Shown here one piece after another: positions 1-3,965 of a stretch of DNA of 5,082 bases. Source of the DNA: Patescibacteria group bacterium (GTDB lineage: Bacteria > Patescibacteriota > Minisyncoccia > JAHCSD01); contig JAHCSD010000056.1 of the NCBI GenBank assembly GCA_018609185.1, positions 1 through 5,082 on the forward strand. Direction: 5' to 3'. Below the pieces are notes generated by a model, which saw only the letters and a program-made list of their open reading frames with translations, searched no databases and had not been told where the DNA came from. The translations under genes were made by a program, and so were the position numbers. Within the stretch, counting starts at the first letter, position 1, and every line of letters starts with the position of its first letter.

Positions 1-193
1 GTTTACTGTTCATACCCGGTGCTACAACTTCGAATATCTCGGTCTCATCGGTAGACCAAGCTCCGAAGTTGCAGGGTTAATCTATTGCGTGGTAACCCGG
101 GCTTACCCTTGAAAATCAACGAAAACGTTAAATTTCGAAGTTGTCGCACCGGGCATATGGATAGTATATCACTTCGAAGAACTTAGTGTAAAC
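1..193. repeat. Palindromic repeat block with three copies of a CAACTTCGAA-type motif
   Basis: Positions 11-34 and 134-157 are inverted copies of each other with 21 of 24 bases matching; the core is ACAACTTCGAA preceded by a CCCGGTG-type segment. A third partial copy in the 134-157 orientation lies at 62-72 and could pair with 24-34 to form a hairpin containing an inner GGTCT/AGACC stem. GGGTTA and TAACCC near 74-97 form another short stem. The block is bounded by GTTTAC at 1-6 and GTAAAC at 188-193, but the left edge coincides with the window edge, so the true left end is unknown. A terminator follows directly. It could be a MITE/REP-like element or part of a structured RNA; I do not recognise a named RNA family. 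Confidence 0.6.
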
Positions 194-196
194 AAG

Positions 197-220
197 AAAT
201 CGCCATAATGGCGATTTTTT
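197..220 (+). terminator. Rho-independent terminator, partly bidirectional
   Basis: AAATCGCC (197-204) pairs perfectly with GGCGATTT (210-217) around a 5-nt loop and is followed by a T run to 220. The plus-strand T tract is the better one, so it would end transcription coming through the repeat block. Read on the minus strand the tail is TTTCTTGTTT, so it may also stop transcripts from the DUF3175 gene that ends at 268. Confidence 0.75.
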
Positions 221-254
221 CATACTTAATATAAAAACGTTATTCCCCTCCAAT

Positions 255-283
255 ATTCTTACGAGGTTCAACCTCGTAAGAAT
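255..283. repeat. Perfect 29-bp palindrome across the DUF3175 stop codon
   Basis: ATTCTTACGAGGTT (255-268) is the exact reverse complement of 270-283, with a single central base at 269. In RNA it gives a long stem with a small loop. The stop codon of the DUF3175 gene is at 268-270, so the hairpin contains the last four sense codons and the stop. No T run follows on either strand, so it is not a classical terminator; it may protect the 3' end or act with the terminator at 197-220. Confidence 0.8.
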
Positions 284-561
284 AGCAACCGTAGTTCTTC
301 TTTGGCTTTTTGCAGAATGGCCTTTTGGCGCGCGCCCAGGTTTTTGCCCGCGCGGTTGATATAAAAATTAAGCATGGACATGGCTGAATGAAACGGCGTT
401 CCCTTGCGTCGCGTGCTTTCTTCGGCCGACCGCTTGAGCGACCGCGCAATGCGCTTGGGATCTTTCCAGGTAAAGACGCCTTCTTCCAGATCAAGCGCGT
501 TGCTCCCCCTTGTAACTCTCCCCGACCAGTATTTGGTTTTTCGCGAATGTATGACAGTCAT
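268..561 (-). CDS. DUF3175 family protein
   Basis: A 97-aa cytoplasmic protein matching what I recall of DUF3175: YWSGRVTRGSNALDLEEGVF (11-30), then the DPKRIARSLKRSAE block (34-47), an RRKGTPFHSAMSMLNFYINR block (51-70), and AGKNLGARQ followed by a helical AKEELRLLF tail. Length and end point agree with the family, which is small, basic, alpha-helical and of unknown function. The start is 3 nt after the stop of the upstream 131-aa membrane protein gene, so the two are probably co-transcribed and translationally coupled. No Shine-Dalgarno sequence precedes the ATG. The TGA stop lies in the middle of a perfect 29-bp palindrome (255-283). GC content looks higher by eye than in the CcdA and TlpA genes. 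A second frame over 240-494 is a shadow. Confidence 0.9.
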   Translation of the reverse strand: MTVIHSRKTKYWSGRVTRGSNALDLEEGVFTWKDPKRIARSLKRSAEESTRRKGTPFHSAMSMLNFYINRAGKNLGARQKAILQKAKEELRLLFLRG

Positions 562-564
562 GGT

Positions 565-960
565 TTACAAAAAATACGCAATAAGAGCTGCAAGAAATCC
601 TATAAGAATAGAGATTAGTATTATTTGCCATGCCTTCTTTCGATCGTGAGCCCGGTCTTCGGCCCGCTCTACGGAATTACCGGCCCCCACCGAATCGAAA
701 TTATAGGTCCCCTTTAGGCCAAAATATGCGCAGAAGCGGTTTTTTGCCTGCAAAAAACCGCTTGCTGAAATTGCAACCGGAAAGAAGATCGTCAATCGCC
801 ATATAGCCGGAACCCCGAACAAAACAAATAGTAGGAATAGTATAAAAGCCACTACAAGCCCTAACCAACCATGCCCCAGACGCCGCTTTGTCTCTTCTTG
901 ACCGATATTACAACTTCCGGAAATATATTGATTTTGCACATTTTGCTTTTGGATATTCAT
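565..960 (-). CDS. Small three-helix membrane protein of unknown function
   Basis: A 131-aa protein. A polar N-terminus containing CNIGQEETKRR (17-27) leads into hydrophobic helices at about 31-50 and 54-70, then a conserved-looking stretch SGFLQAKNRFCAYFGLKGTY (67-86), a charged segment rich in E, R, D and K (97-109), and a last helix at about 111-131 ending at the C-terminus. I recall similar proteins with the CNIG...SGFLQ...FCA.FG...NF signature as uncharacterised membrane proteins in several bacterial groups, but I cannot name a family. The two cysteines (17 and 77) lie in the conserved-looking segments. The gene precedes DUF3175 with a 3-nt gap. The ATG at 960 has no close Shine-Dalgarno; a TATAGC hexamer lies 11 nt before it, and a terminator-like hairpin lies just upstream. 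Confidence 0.8.
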   Translation of the reverse strand: MNIQKQNVQNQYISGSCNIGQEETKRRLGHGWLGLVVAFILFLLFVLFGVPAIWRLTIFFPVAISASGFLQAKNRFCAYFGLKGTYNFDSVGAGNSVERAEDRAHDRKKAWQIILISILIGFLAALIAYFL

Positions 961-991
961 TTTGTAATTCGGCTATAGCTTCATCATCCCC

Positions 992-1027
992 AAAAAAACA
1001 CCCTGTCAAATCAACCCCGCACAAGGT
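992..1027 (-). terminator. Probable rho-independent terminator between the composite repeat and the 131-aa gene
   Basis: On the minus strand ACCTTGT (1027-1021) pairs with ACAGGGT (1006-1000), seven pairs with one G-U, around a 14-nt loop. After one G comes a run of seven T (998-992). It would stop minus-strand transcription coming from the 66-aa gene and the composite repeat, which implies that the 131-aa and DUF3175 pair has its own start within about 30 nt. The stem is short, hence moderate confidence. Confidence 0.5.
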
Positions 1028-1040
1028 CTAACTAAAGTCT

Positions 1041-1317
1041 GGGGCTGGGACTCTAGGACTCGAACAGAATCAATTTAGCGGAGTGCATTCAGGCAAGATT
1101 CGAGGCGCGAGGAGTGATGCGTACCCTTGTGGTACGTGAGCGACGAGCAACGAAGAAGCTTGCCTGAATGCGCCCGCCCGCAGGGAAGCTAAAAAATGGC
1201 CGATTTCTTCGTTGCTTCTCCTCGAAGTAGCCTCCGCTACTCCTTCGTCGAAGCATCTTCGAAATCGTCTCATTTTTTAGCTTCTAAGCTTGATTCTGTT
1301 CGAGTCCTAGAGCCCCA
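1041..1317. mobile_element. 270-bp composite inverted repeat (MITE-like, three-stem fold)
   Basis: The outer arms are a perfect 23-bp inverted repeat, 1051-1073 against 1290-1312, extending to 1041 and 1316 if a 6-nt extra segment in the left arm is allowed. Inside are two separate hairpins: 1085-1097 with 1159-1171 (13 bp perfect) and 1185-1198 with 1271-1284 (14 bp perfect). Each has further imperfect inner pairing, including GTACC/GGTAC at 1121-1135 and CGATTTC/GAAATCG at 1201-1267. The whole folds as a three-way junction. The 67-codon frame inside looks forced by the palindromes and is not called a gene. No clear flanking duplication is seen. The right arm overlaps the end of the 66-aa gene. 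No transposase is present, so any mobility would be in trans. Confidence 0.65.
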
Positions 1318-1507
1318 AATTACTGAGGTTAAGACTGCTTAAAAATATTGGGATAACAACAACGAGCCCAATGATGGGTAAAACAATCATCACAACGGTT
1401 ATAATGAGAGTAAAAAGGAAATACTTTCTCGTCTTTTCAACCGAGGAGTAAATTGCATCGATCTTTTTCTCAAGCGCTCCAAGTTTGTTTAAGGTTTCCT
1501 GATCCAT
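1307..1507 (-). CDS. Small single-pass membrane protein of a type I recall from Parcubacteria
   Basis: A 66-aa protein. The N-terminal MDQETLNKLGALEKKIDAIY and the following VEKTRKYF form an amphipathic, probably coiled-coil helix (about 1-30); a strongly hydrophobic segment runs from about 29 to 57 and a short tail ends the protein. I recall similar short proteins with the pattern KLDAIY.SVEKTRKYF plus one or two helices from CPR genomes; no function is known. The last codons and the TAG stop (1309-1307) lie inside the right arm of the composite repeat, so the C-terminal residues after about NL are probably supplied by the element. No Shine-Dalgarno precedes the ATG. A TAGAAT hexamer, similar to a -10 box, sits 7 nt before the ATG, which would fit a leaderless or very short leader transcript. 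Confidence 0.8.
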   Translation of the reverse strand: MDQETLNKLGALEKKIDAIYSSVEKTRKYFLFTLIITVVMIVLPIIGLVVVIPIFLSSLNLSNLGL

Positions 1508-1539
1508 ATGTTTATTCTATCACTTCGGCAAGCTCCCGA

Positions 1540-1554
1540 CCAGACGACGTCTGG
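1540..1554. repeat. Short perfect hairpin and 9-bp inverted repeat around the terminator region
   Basis: CCAGAC (1540-1545) pairs with GTCTGG (1549-1554) over a 3-nt loop. An overlapping CCCGACCAG (1535-1543) is the exact inverse of CTGGTCGGG (1633-1641), so two foldings compete. The space 1508-1600 otherwise holds no gene. The two inverted copies enclose the terminator at 1604-1630. Confidence 0.45.
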
Positions 1555-1603
1555 ACGAGGCTCGCCCTTCACAAGACGGCAGTGTAAACAGGCTCAGGAT
1601 AAA

Positions 1604-1630
1604 TGAAAAGCCCCGCACCATACGATGCGG
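1604..1630 (-). terminator. Rho-independent terminator of the 53-aa gene
   Basis: On the minus strand CCCGCA (1630-1625) pairs with TGCGGG (1617-1612) around an 8-nt loop, then G, C and a TTTTC tract. Two more hairpins stand between the gene and this terminator: GGGTACC/GGTACCC with a 4-nt loop (1639-1656) and CTCC/GGAG (1660-1673). Together they give the small transcript a heavily structured 3' end. Confidence 0.7.
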
Positions 1631-1714
1631 GACTGGTCGGGTACCGACTGGTACCCGGCTCCCTAAACGGAGTTAGAGAACTGAGTGGCCCATTAACGGA
1701 TAATGTGTAATGAA

Positions 1715-1876
1715 CTATTTTGAACGTCTTGTGATCTCGTTGAGTAGAAACTCGATATCCTCTGGGGCGTGGGATCGCAATTCCCGGACAGCCTTTATCT
1801 CGCCTCGGTCATAGGCGTATGGGTCGTTACAGTGTTCTTTATACTCTTCCAGGCGTTTACGGATTTCTTCAAGCAT
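1715..1876 (-). CDS. 53-aa charged protein of unknown function
   Basis: The ATG at 1876 is preceded, with 6 nt spacing, by a textbook AAAGGAGGTG ribosome binding site (1890-1881), and a consensus-like promoter stands further upstream. The product begins MLEEIRKRLEEYKEHCNDPY and ends NEITRRSK: a helical first third, a central CNDPYAYDRGEIKAVRELR segment (16-34), then HAPEDIEFLLNEI, again helical. It is soluble, acidic and basic in roughly equal measure, with one cysteine at 16 and no signal or membrane segment. I do not recognise a family; the size and style recall small phage or accessory proteins, but that is only an impression. It is divergent from the 195-aa gene and is one of only two genes here with a strong ribosome binding site. 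Confidence 0.8.
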   Translation of the reverse strand: MLEEIRKRLEEYKEHCNDPYAYDRGEIKAVRELRSHAPEDIEFLLNEITRRSK

Positions 1877-1928
1877 CTGACACCTCCTTTCTAAAGAACT
1901 AAATCTTGTTCTATCATTGGAACAGCGT

Positions 1929-1957
1929 ATCGTAGCACAAGGCTCAATCTATGTCAA
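1929..1957 (-). promoter_or_regulatory. Sigma-70-type promoter for the 53-aa gene
   Basis: On the minus strand a perfect -35 box TTGACA (1957-1952) is followed after exactly 17 nt by TACGAT (1934-1929), matching four of six bases of the -10 consensus. Transcription would begin near 1922, giving a leader of about 45 nt that ends in the strong ribosome binding site. No other hexamer pair on this strand is as good. Confidence 0.75.
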
Positions 1958-2029
1958 GCATTTCCACCGGCTTTCTCGCGTCCCTTCTCTCGTGAGGGAT
2001 GTTTGAAAATATACAGATGTTTATCGGTG

Positions 2030-2038
2030 TGGTATTGT
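2030..2038 (+). promoter_or_regulatory. Possible extended -10 promoter for the 195-aa gene
   Basis: TGGTATTGT contains the extended -10 TGn followed by TATTGT (2033-2038), with no convincing -35 box at 17 nt. Transcription would begin near 2045, about 60 nt before the ATG. A small hairpin TCCCT/AGGGA (1981-1999) lies upstream, between this and the divergent promoter at 1929-1957. Confidence 0.35.
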
Positions 2039-2106
2039 AAGAATGCTGCAGGTGGCCCGACTCAACGTTTGATAAGAAACAAAAAGAGAAAGGAGGAAGG
2101 TCTCAA

Positions 2107-2694
2107 ATGGCCAAAAAAGATATTTCAGTGATTGCTTGGGAGAGAATCGAGAAAGCGATCCGAGATCGCGGCGGTACCGAAAAAGATCTCGAGCGTCTCG
2201 TAAAAGACAAAGCGCTTGTGGACCGGGTTGCAGATGCTATTCTCTGGTCACGAAGCCCGACTCCCGTTCTCTCGCTTACCGTAAACTACGGGCAGACCCT
2301 TAAGGAAATGCTTCGAAGAGGGAAGTACGACTGGGTGCATCCCGACATTACCAAAGAGCATTTCCCGATTGAGGGCAAAGGCAAAAAAAGAGTAACGCTT
2401 GAGCTTGTTCACTTTGCAAGGCCTATGACCTCAAAGGAGGTGGAGAAAGAATTCCTTGCTCGCGGTATCACCCCTGGAAAGATTGAGCATCTCCTTTCCC
2501 TCGGCCTAACCCCCAGAACGCGGGATCTCCAGAGACAGTTTCCGATAATTGCTCCCGGGTCGTTCTGGTACTTCCCGCCAAGCCATCGGCTCGCACCCGT
2601 TCTCTGGGGAGACGCTTCGGGGCGACGCCTCTCGCTTGGCTGGGCAGAGGATGGCTGGGATGCCGGATTCCGGTTTCTCGGGAGCCGCCCCTAG
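2107..2694 (+). CDS. Hypothetical 195-aa protein, recalled as common in Parcubacteria
   Basis: The ATG follows AGGAGGAAGG (2091-2100), a strong ribosome binding site. The N-terminal half contains a charged helical segment (10-48) and then VNYGQTLKEMLRRGKYDWV (59-77) with HPDITKEHFPIEGKGKK (78-94). A middle part VTLELVHFARPMTSKEVEKE (96-115) plus GITPGKIEHLLSLGL (120-134) looks like a beta strand and helices. The end, QFPIIAPGSFWYFPPSHRLA (144-163) then LWGDASGRRLSLGWAEDGWD (166-185) and FRFLGSRP, is aromatic and glycine rich. I recall a widespread CPR family with this architecture (GKYDWV, ITxEHFP, LVHF, FPIIA.GS.W, WDxxxRFL); no function is known. The C-terminus faintly resembles the end of C-type-lectin or formylglycine-enzyme-like folds (GFRxxxS), which is only inference. 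No signal peptide is seen, and a strong terminator follows. Confidence 0.85.
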   Translation: MAKKDISVIAWERIEKAIRDRGGTEKDLERLVKDKALVDRVADAILWSRSPTPVLSLTVNYGQTLKEMLRRGKYDWVHPDITKEHFPIEGKGKKRVTLELVHFARPMTSKEVEKEFLARGITPGKIEHLLSLGLTPRTRDLQRQFPIIAPGSFWYFPPSHRLAPVLWGDASGRRLSLGWAEDGWDAGFRFLGSRP

Positions 2695-2724
2695 CTTGAC
2701 ACTCCCGGAGAGTTCAACGTGAAT

Positions 2725-2760
2725 AAACCCCCGACAAGCCCGTGAGCTTCGGGGGTTTTT
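2725..2760 (+). terminator. Strong rho-independent terminator of the 195-aa gene
   Basis: AAACCCCCGA (2725-2734) pairs perfectly with TCGGGGGTTT (2749-2758), with an inner AGC/GCT extension, and the T run continues to 2760. On the minus strand the tail is TTTATT, so it can also stop the converging CcdA-side transcript. Confidence 0.9.
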
Positions 2761-2810
2761 CTTCCATGATCCATGATGACTGTCATAATGAAAGACTTAC
2801 AACAATTATT

Positions 2811-2880
2811 AGCCACCACCTGACCCCAGTAGTAGAGCAAAGCTCACTACGGGGCATGCATTTCGGCTAGGGTGGTGACT
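2811..2880. repeat. Hairpin element H2 (CCCC...GC-AAA-GC...GGGG design)
   Basis: The inner hairpin 2824-2854 has CCCC, GTAGT and GAGC pairing with GCTC, ACTAC and GGGG around an AAA loop, with one unpaired base. It sits inside an outer stem, AGCCACCACC (2811-2820) against GGTGGTGACT (2871-2880), 9 of 10 matching. It shares loop, CCCC/GGGG base and adjacent GCATTT with hairpin H1 at 2954-2983. Apart from H2, the stretch 2761-2878 between the terminator and the pseudogene shows no gene. Confidence 0.7.
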
Positions 2881-2953
2881 AGCCCATTTTATTCTCCTCA
2901 GCGTGACTGGTAATTTCCAAATTACAGCTTTTATGCTCTTTGCACCACGTTCA

Positions 2954-2983
2954 CCCCGTTAGATAGCAAAGCATCTAATGGGG
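2954..2983. repeat. Hairpin element H1 inserted in the cysteine-rich gene
   Basis: CCCCGTTAGAT pairs with ATCTAATGGGG (one G-T pair), with an inner GC-AAA-GC, giving a near-perfect 30-nt hairpin. It is followed by CAAGCATTT, as H2 is followed by CATGCATTT. It lies between the codons for KC and WC of the broken gene and carries its TAG stop; the in-frame TGA lies at its edge. Confidence 0.75.
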
Positions 2984-3045
2984 CAAGCATTTTTCTGCCC
3001 ATTCCTTGTCAGTATAGTTAAAACCACATTCTTCGCATTGATATA

Positions 3046-3083
3046 ATTCTCTACTTGTGCTGAGCGAAGTCGAAGTATTCTCT
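3046..3083. repeat. 24-bp repeat element flanked by perfect 7-bp direct repeats
   Basis: ATTCTCT at 3046-3052 is repeated at 3077-3083 and encloses a 24-bp segment that begins ACTTGTGCTGAGCG and ends AAGTCGAAGT, so its ends are inverted ACTT/AAGT. The direct repeats look like a target-site duplication. The enclosed GAGCGAAGTCGAAG-type sequence resembles short dispersed repeats that I recall from many bacterial genomes. It lies inside the broken cysteine-rich gene and encodes TSTSLSTS there. Confidence 0.65.
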
Positions 3084-3155
3084 TTTTTTAATGTTTTGAC
3101 CATGGTGTTTTGTAATATCTTTTTTTAAACTTATAGAATTTGCATATTTTTTAAT

Positions 3156-3172
3156 TTCTAGTCCTAGAACCC
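3156..3172 (-). repeat. Orphan copy of the composite-repeat terminus after the CcdA stop
   Basis: Directly after the CcdA TAA the minus strand reads GGGTTCTAGGACTAGAA, 15 of 17 bases identical to GGGCTCTAGGACTCGAA at 1315-1299 in the right arm of the composite repeat. It also forms a small hairpin TTCTAG-GA-CTAGAA, but no T run follows, so it is a poor terminator. The rest of 3104-3172 is A/T rich without a gene. Confidence 0.45.
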
Positions 3173-3946
3173 TTATAGATAATTTAACAAGGCCTCGTAA
3201 TTAATAAATTGGAAAAATTGGAATCCATAGGAAATGAGTAAGATGAAATTATTCGTGATCAAGAGATACCCTAACGCTATAAGGAATATTCCTCCAATAA
3301 TCTCTACCCACCTCAAATACTTTGTGATCTTTGGTATCTTTGTAGAAAGTGTTCCAAATCCTGCGGCAATTATCAAAAATGGCACCGCAAGGCCCATAGA
3401 AAAAACGAACAAAAGAAATCCTCCTTGAAATGCGGTGGTTGAAGTGGAAGCAAGAAGTAGGATGGAACCAAGTATAGGACCCACGCATGGCGTCCACCCA
3501 AAAGCGAAGGAGGACCCAAGCGCCATAGAACTCAATGGGTTGCCTTTTTGAATCTTGAAAGGCAATGTTACTTTTCTATTAACCCCGAATAGGGAATTCA
3601 AAATAGAAATCTTGAGAATCCCTGTCATGTACAACCCAAAAAGTATCACGAACGCTCCGCCAATGCGCGTCAACCAAATACGCCATGGGGCGAGCGCTTG
3701 CCCAAGAAGCCCGGCGAGAGTACCGAATATGACGAATACAAGCGTAACCCCTATCATAAAGAATAATCCATTTAAGAAAACCTTTCTTCGTACTCCCTTT
3801 GATTTTGTGGGATCGGCAAGGTCGGAAGCCGCCGTACCGCTTATAAAACCCAAATACGCCGGCACAAGGGGAAGTGTGCATGGGGCAAGAAATGTTATAA
3901 TCCCGGCTATAAAAGCGGGAATAATGAGAGGAGTAGCTTCAGGCAT
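3173..3946 (-). CDS. ccdA: Cytochrome c biogenesis protein CcdA (thiol electron carrier, DsbD-like membrane domain)
   Basis: A 257-aa integral membrane protein that moves reducing equivalents from cytoplasmic thioredoxin to extracytoplasmic thiol proteins through a cysteine pair in the membrane. The two hallmark motifs are present: APCTLPLVPAYL (21-32, Cys23) and WTPCVGPILG (151-160, Cys154). These are the two redox cysteines of the family. Hydrophobic helices lie at about 7-34, 56-84, 92-110, 141-167, 174-200 and 211-232, six as expected, with an additional hydrophobic tail to about 248. Length is normal for stand-alone CcdA. The ATG at 3946 starts directly before the first helix, 19 nt after the TlpA-like gene stop, with no Shine-Dalgarno, so coupling to the upstream gene is likely. 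The TlpA-like protein upstream is the probable electron acceptor. Confidence 0.93.
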   Translation of the reverse strand: MPEATPLIIPAFIAGIITFLAPCTLPLVPAYLGFISGTAASDLADPTKSKGVRRKVFLNGLFFMIGVTLVFVIFGTLAGLLGQALAPWRIWLTRIGGAFVILFGLYMTGILKISILNSLFGVNRKVTLPFKIQKGNPLSSMALGSSFAFGWTPCVGPILGSILLLASTSTTAFQGGFLLFVFSMGLAVPFLIIAAGFGTLSTKIPKITKYLRWVEIIGGIFLIALGYLLITNNFILLISYGFQFFQFINYEALLNYL

Positions 3947-3965
3947 ATATTAAACAAAAGTTATT

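Larger units (their letters stand above)
2879..3103 (-). pseudogene. Broken small cysteine-rich (zinc-ribbon-like) protein gene
   Basis: From the ATG at 3103 the frame reads MVKTLKKEN, a low-complexity TSTSLSTS, then LYQCEECGFNYTDKEWAEKC (20-39), LPH and a TAG (2977-2975). The same frame resumes after a second in-frame stop (TGA, codon 51) as WCKEHKSCNLEITSHAEENK plus MG and TAG (2881-2879). Joined, these parts match a small protein I recall from CPR and archaea with the pattern CxxC...WAEKCxxWCKxHxSCNLEI. The break is the hairpin H1: 39 nt stand between C39 and W53 where I recall two residues, a net gain of 33 nt. The TSTSLSTS part is encoded by another repeat (3053-3076). A truncated 42-aa product is possible but would lack half the cysteines. 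The gene follows CcdA by 69 nt on the same strand. Family function is unknown to me; metal or redox binding is inferred from the cysteines. Confidence 0.75.

Noticed and set aside
2..112. Open plus-strand frame from the window edge
   Set aside because: It crosses the inverted repeat block and gives no recognisable protein; the length is too short to judge.
128..223. 31-codon minus-strand frame starting MKKSPLW, with a GGAGGGG upstream
   Set aside because: It reads through the terminator and palindromic repeat; the GGAGGGG is about 20 nt from the ATG, too far, and the peptide is shaped by the repeat.
240..494. 84-codon minus-strand frame overlapping DUF3175
   Set aside because: DUF3175 in the other frame matches its family over the whole length; this one is basic low-quality shadow sequence.
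973..1009. Promoter for the 131-aa gene using TTGACA (1009-1004) on the minus strand
   Set aside because: The only -10-like box (TATAGC, 978-973) is 25 nt away, too far; the TTGACA also overlaps the terminator stem.
1070..1273. 67-codon minus-strand frame
   Set aside because: It lies wholly within the composite palindrome; repeated hairpin arms create the open frame and the residues look like no protein.
1041..1317. Integron attC site or true tRNA gene
   Set aside because: No R/L box pair with the usual core sites, no integrase, and the T-loop-like ends lack a pairing T-stem, anticodon arm and acceptor stem.
1895..1923. Switching hairpins GTTC/GAAC/GTTC in the leader of the 53-aa gene
   Set aside because: Stems of only 4-5 bp with large loops; not stable enough to claim an attenuator.
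2696..2724. Plus-strand TTGACA after the 195-aa gene with GTGAAT at 17 nt
   Set aside because: The -10 is poor and a strong terminator follows at once, so no productive transcript would result.
2775..2822. Plus-strand mini-frame MTVIMKDLQQ sharing its first 12 nt with the DUF3175 start
   Set aside because: Only 15 codons, no ribosome binding site; the shared ATGACTGTCATA contains an 11-bp near-palindrome and may be chance.
2954..2983. Recoded stops (TGA as glycine or read-through) that would keep the Cys-rich gene alive
   Set aside because: Both TAG and TGA would have to be read, and TGA is the proper stop of DUF3175 in the same window.
2811..2983. IS200/IS605 or TnpB element ends
   Set aside because: Hairpins fit in a general way, but no transposase or TnpB coding remnant is present; the CxxC coding remnant belongs to another small protein.
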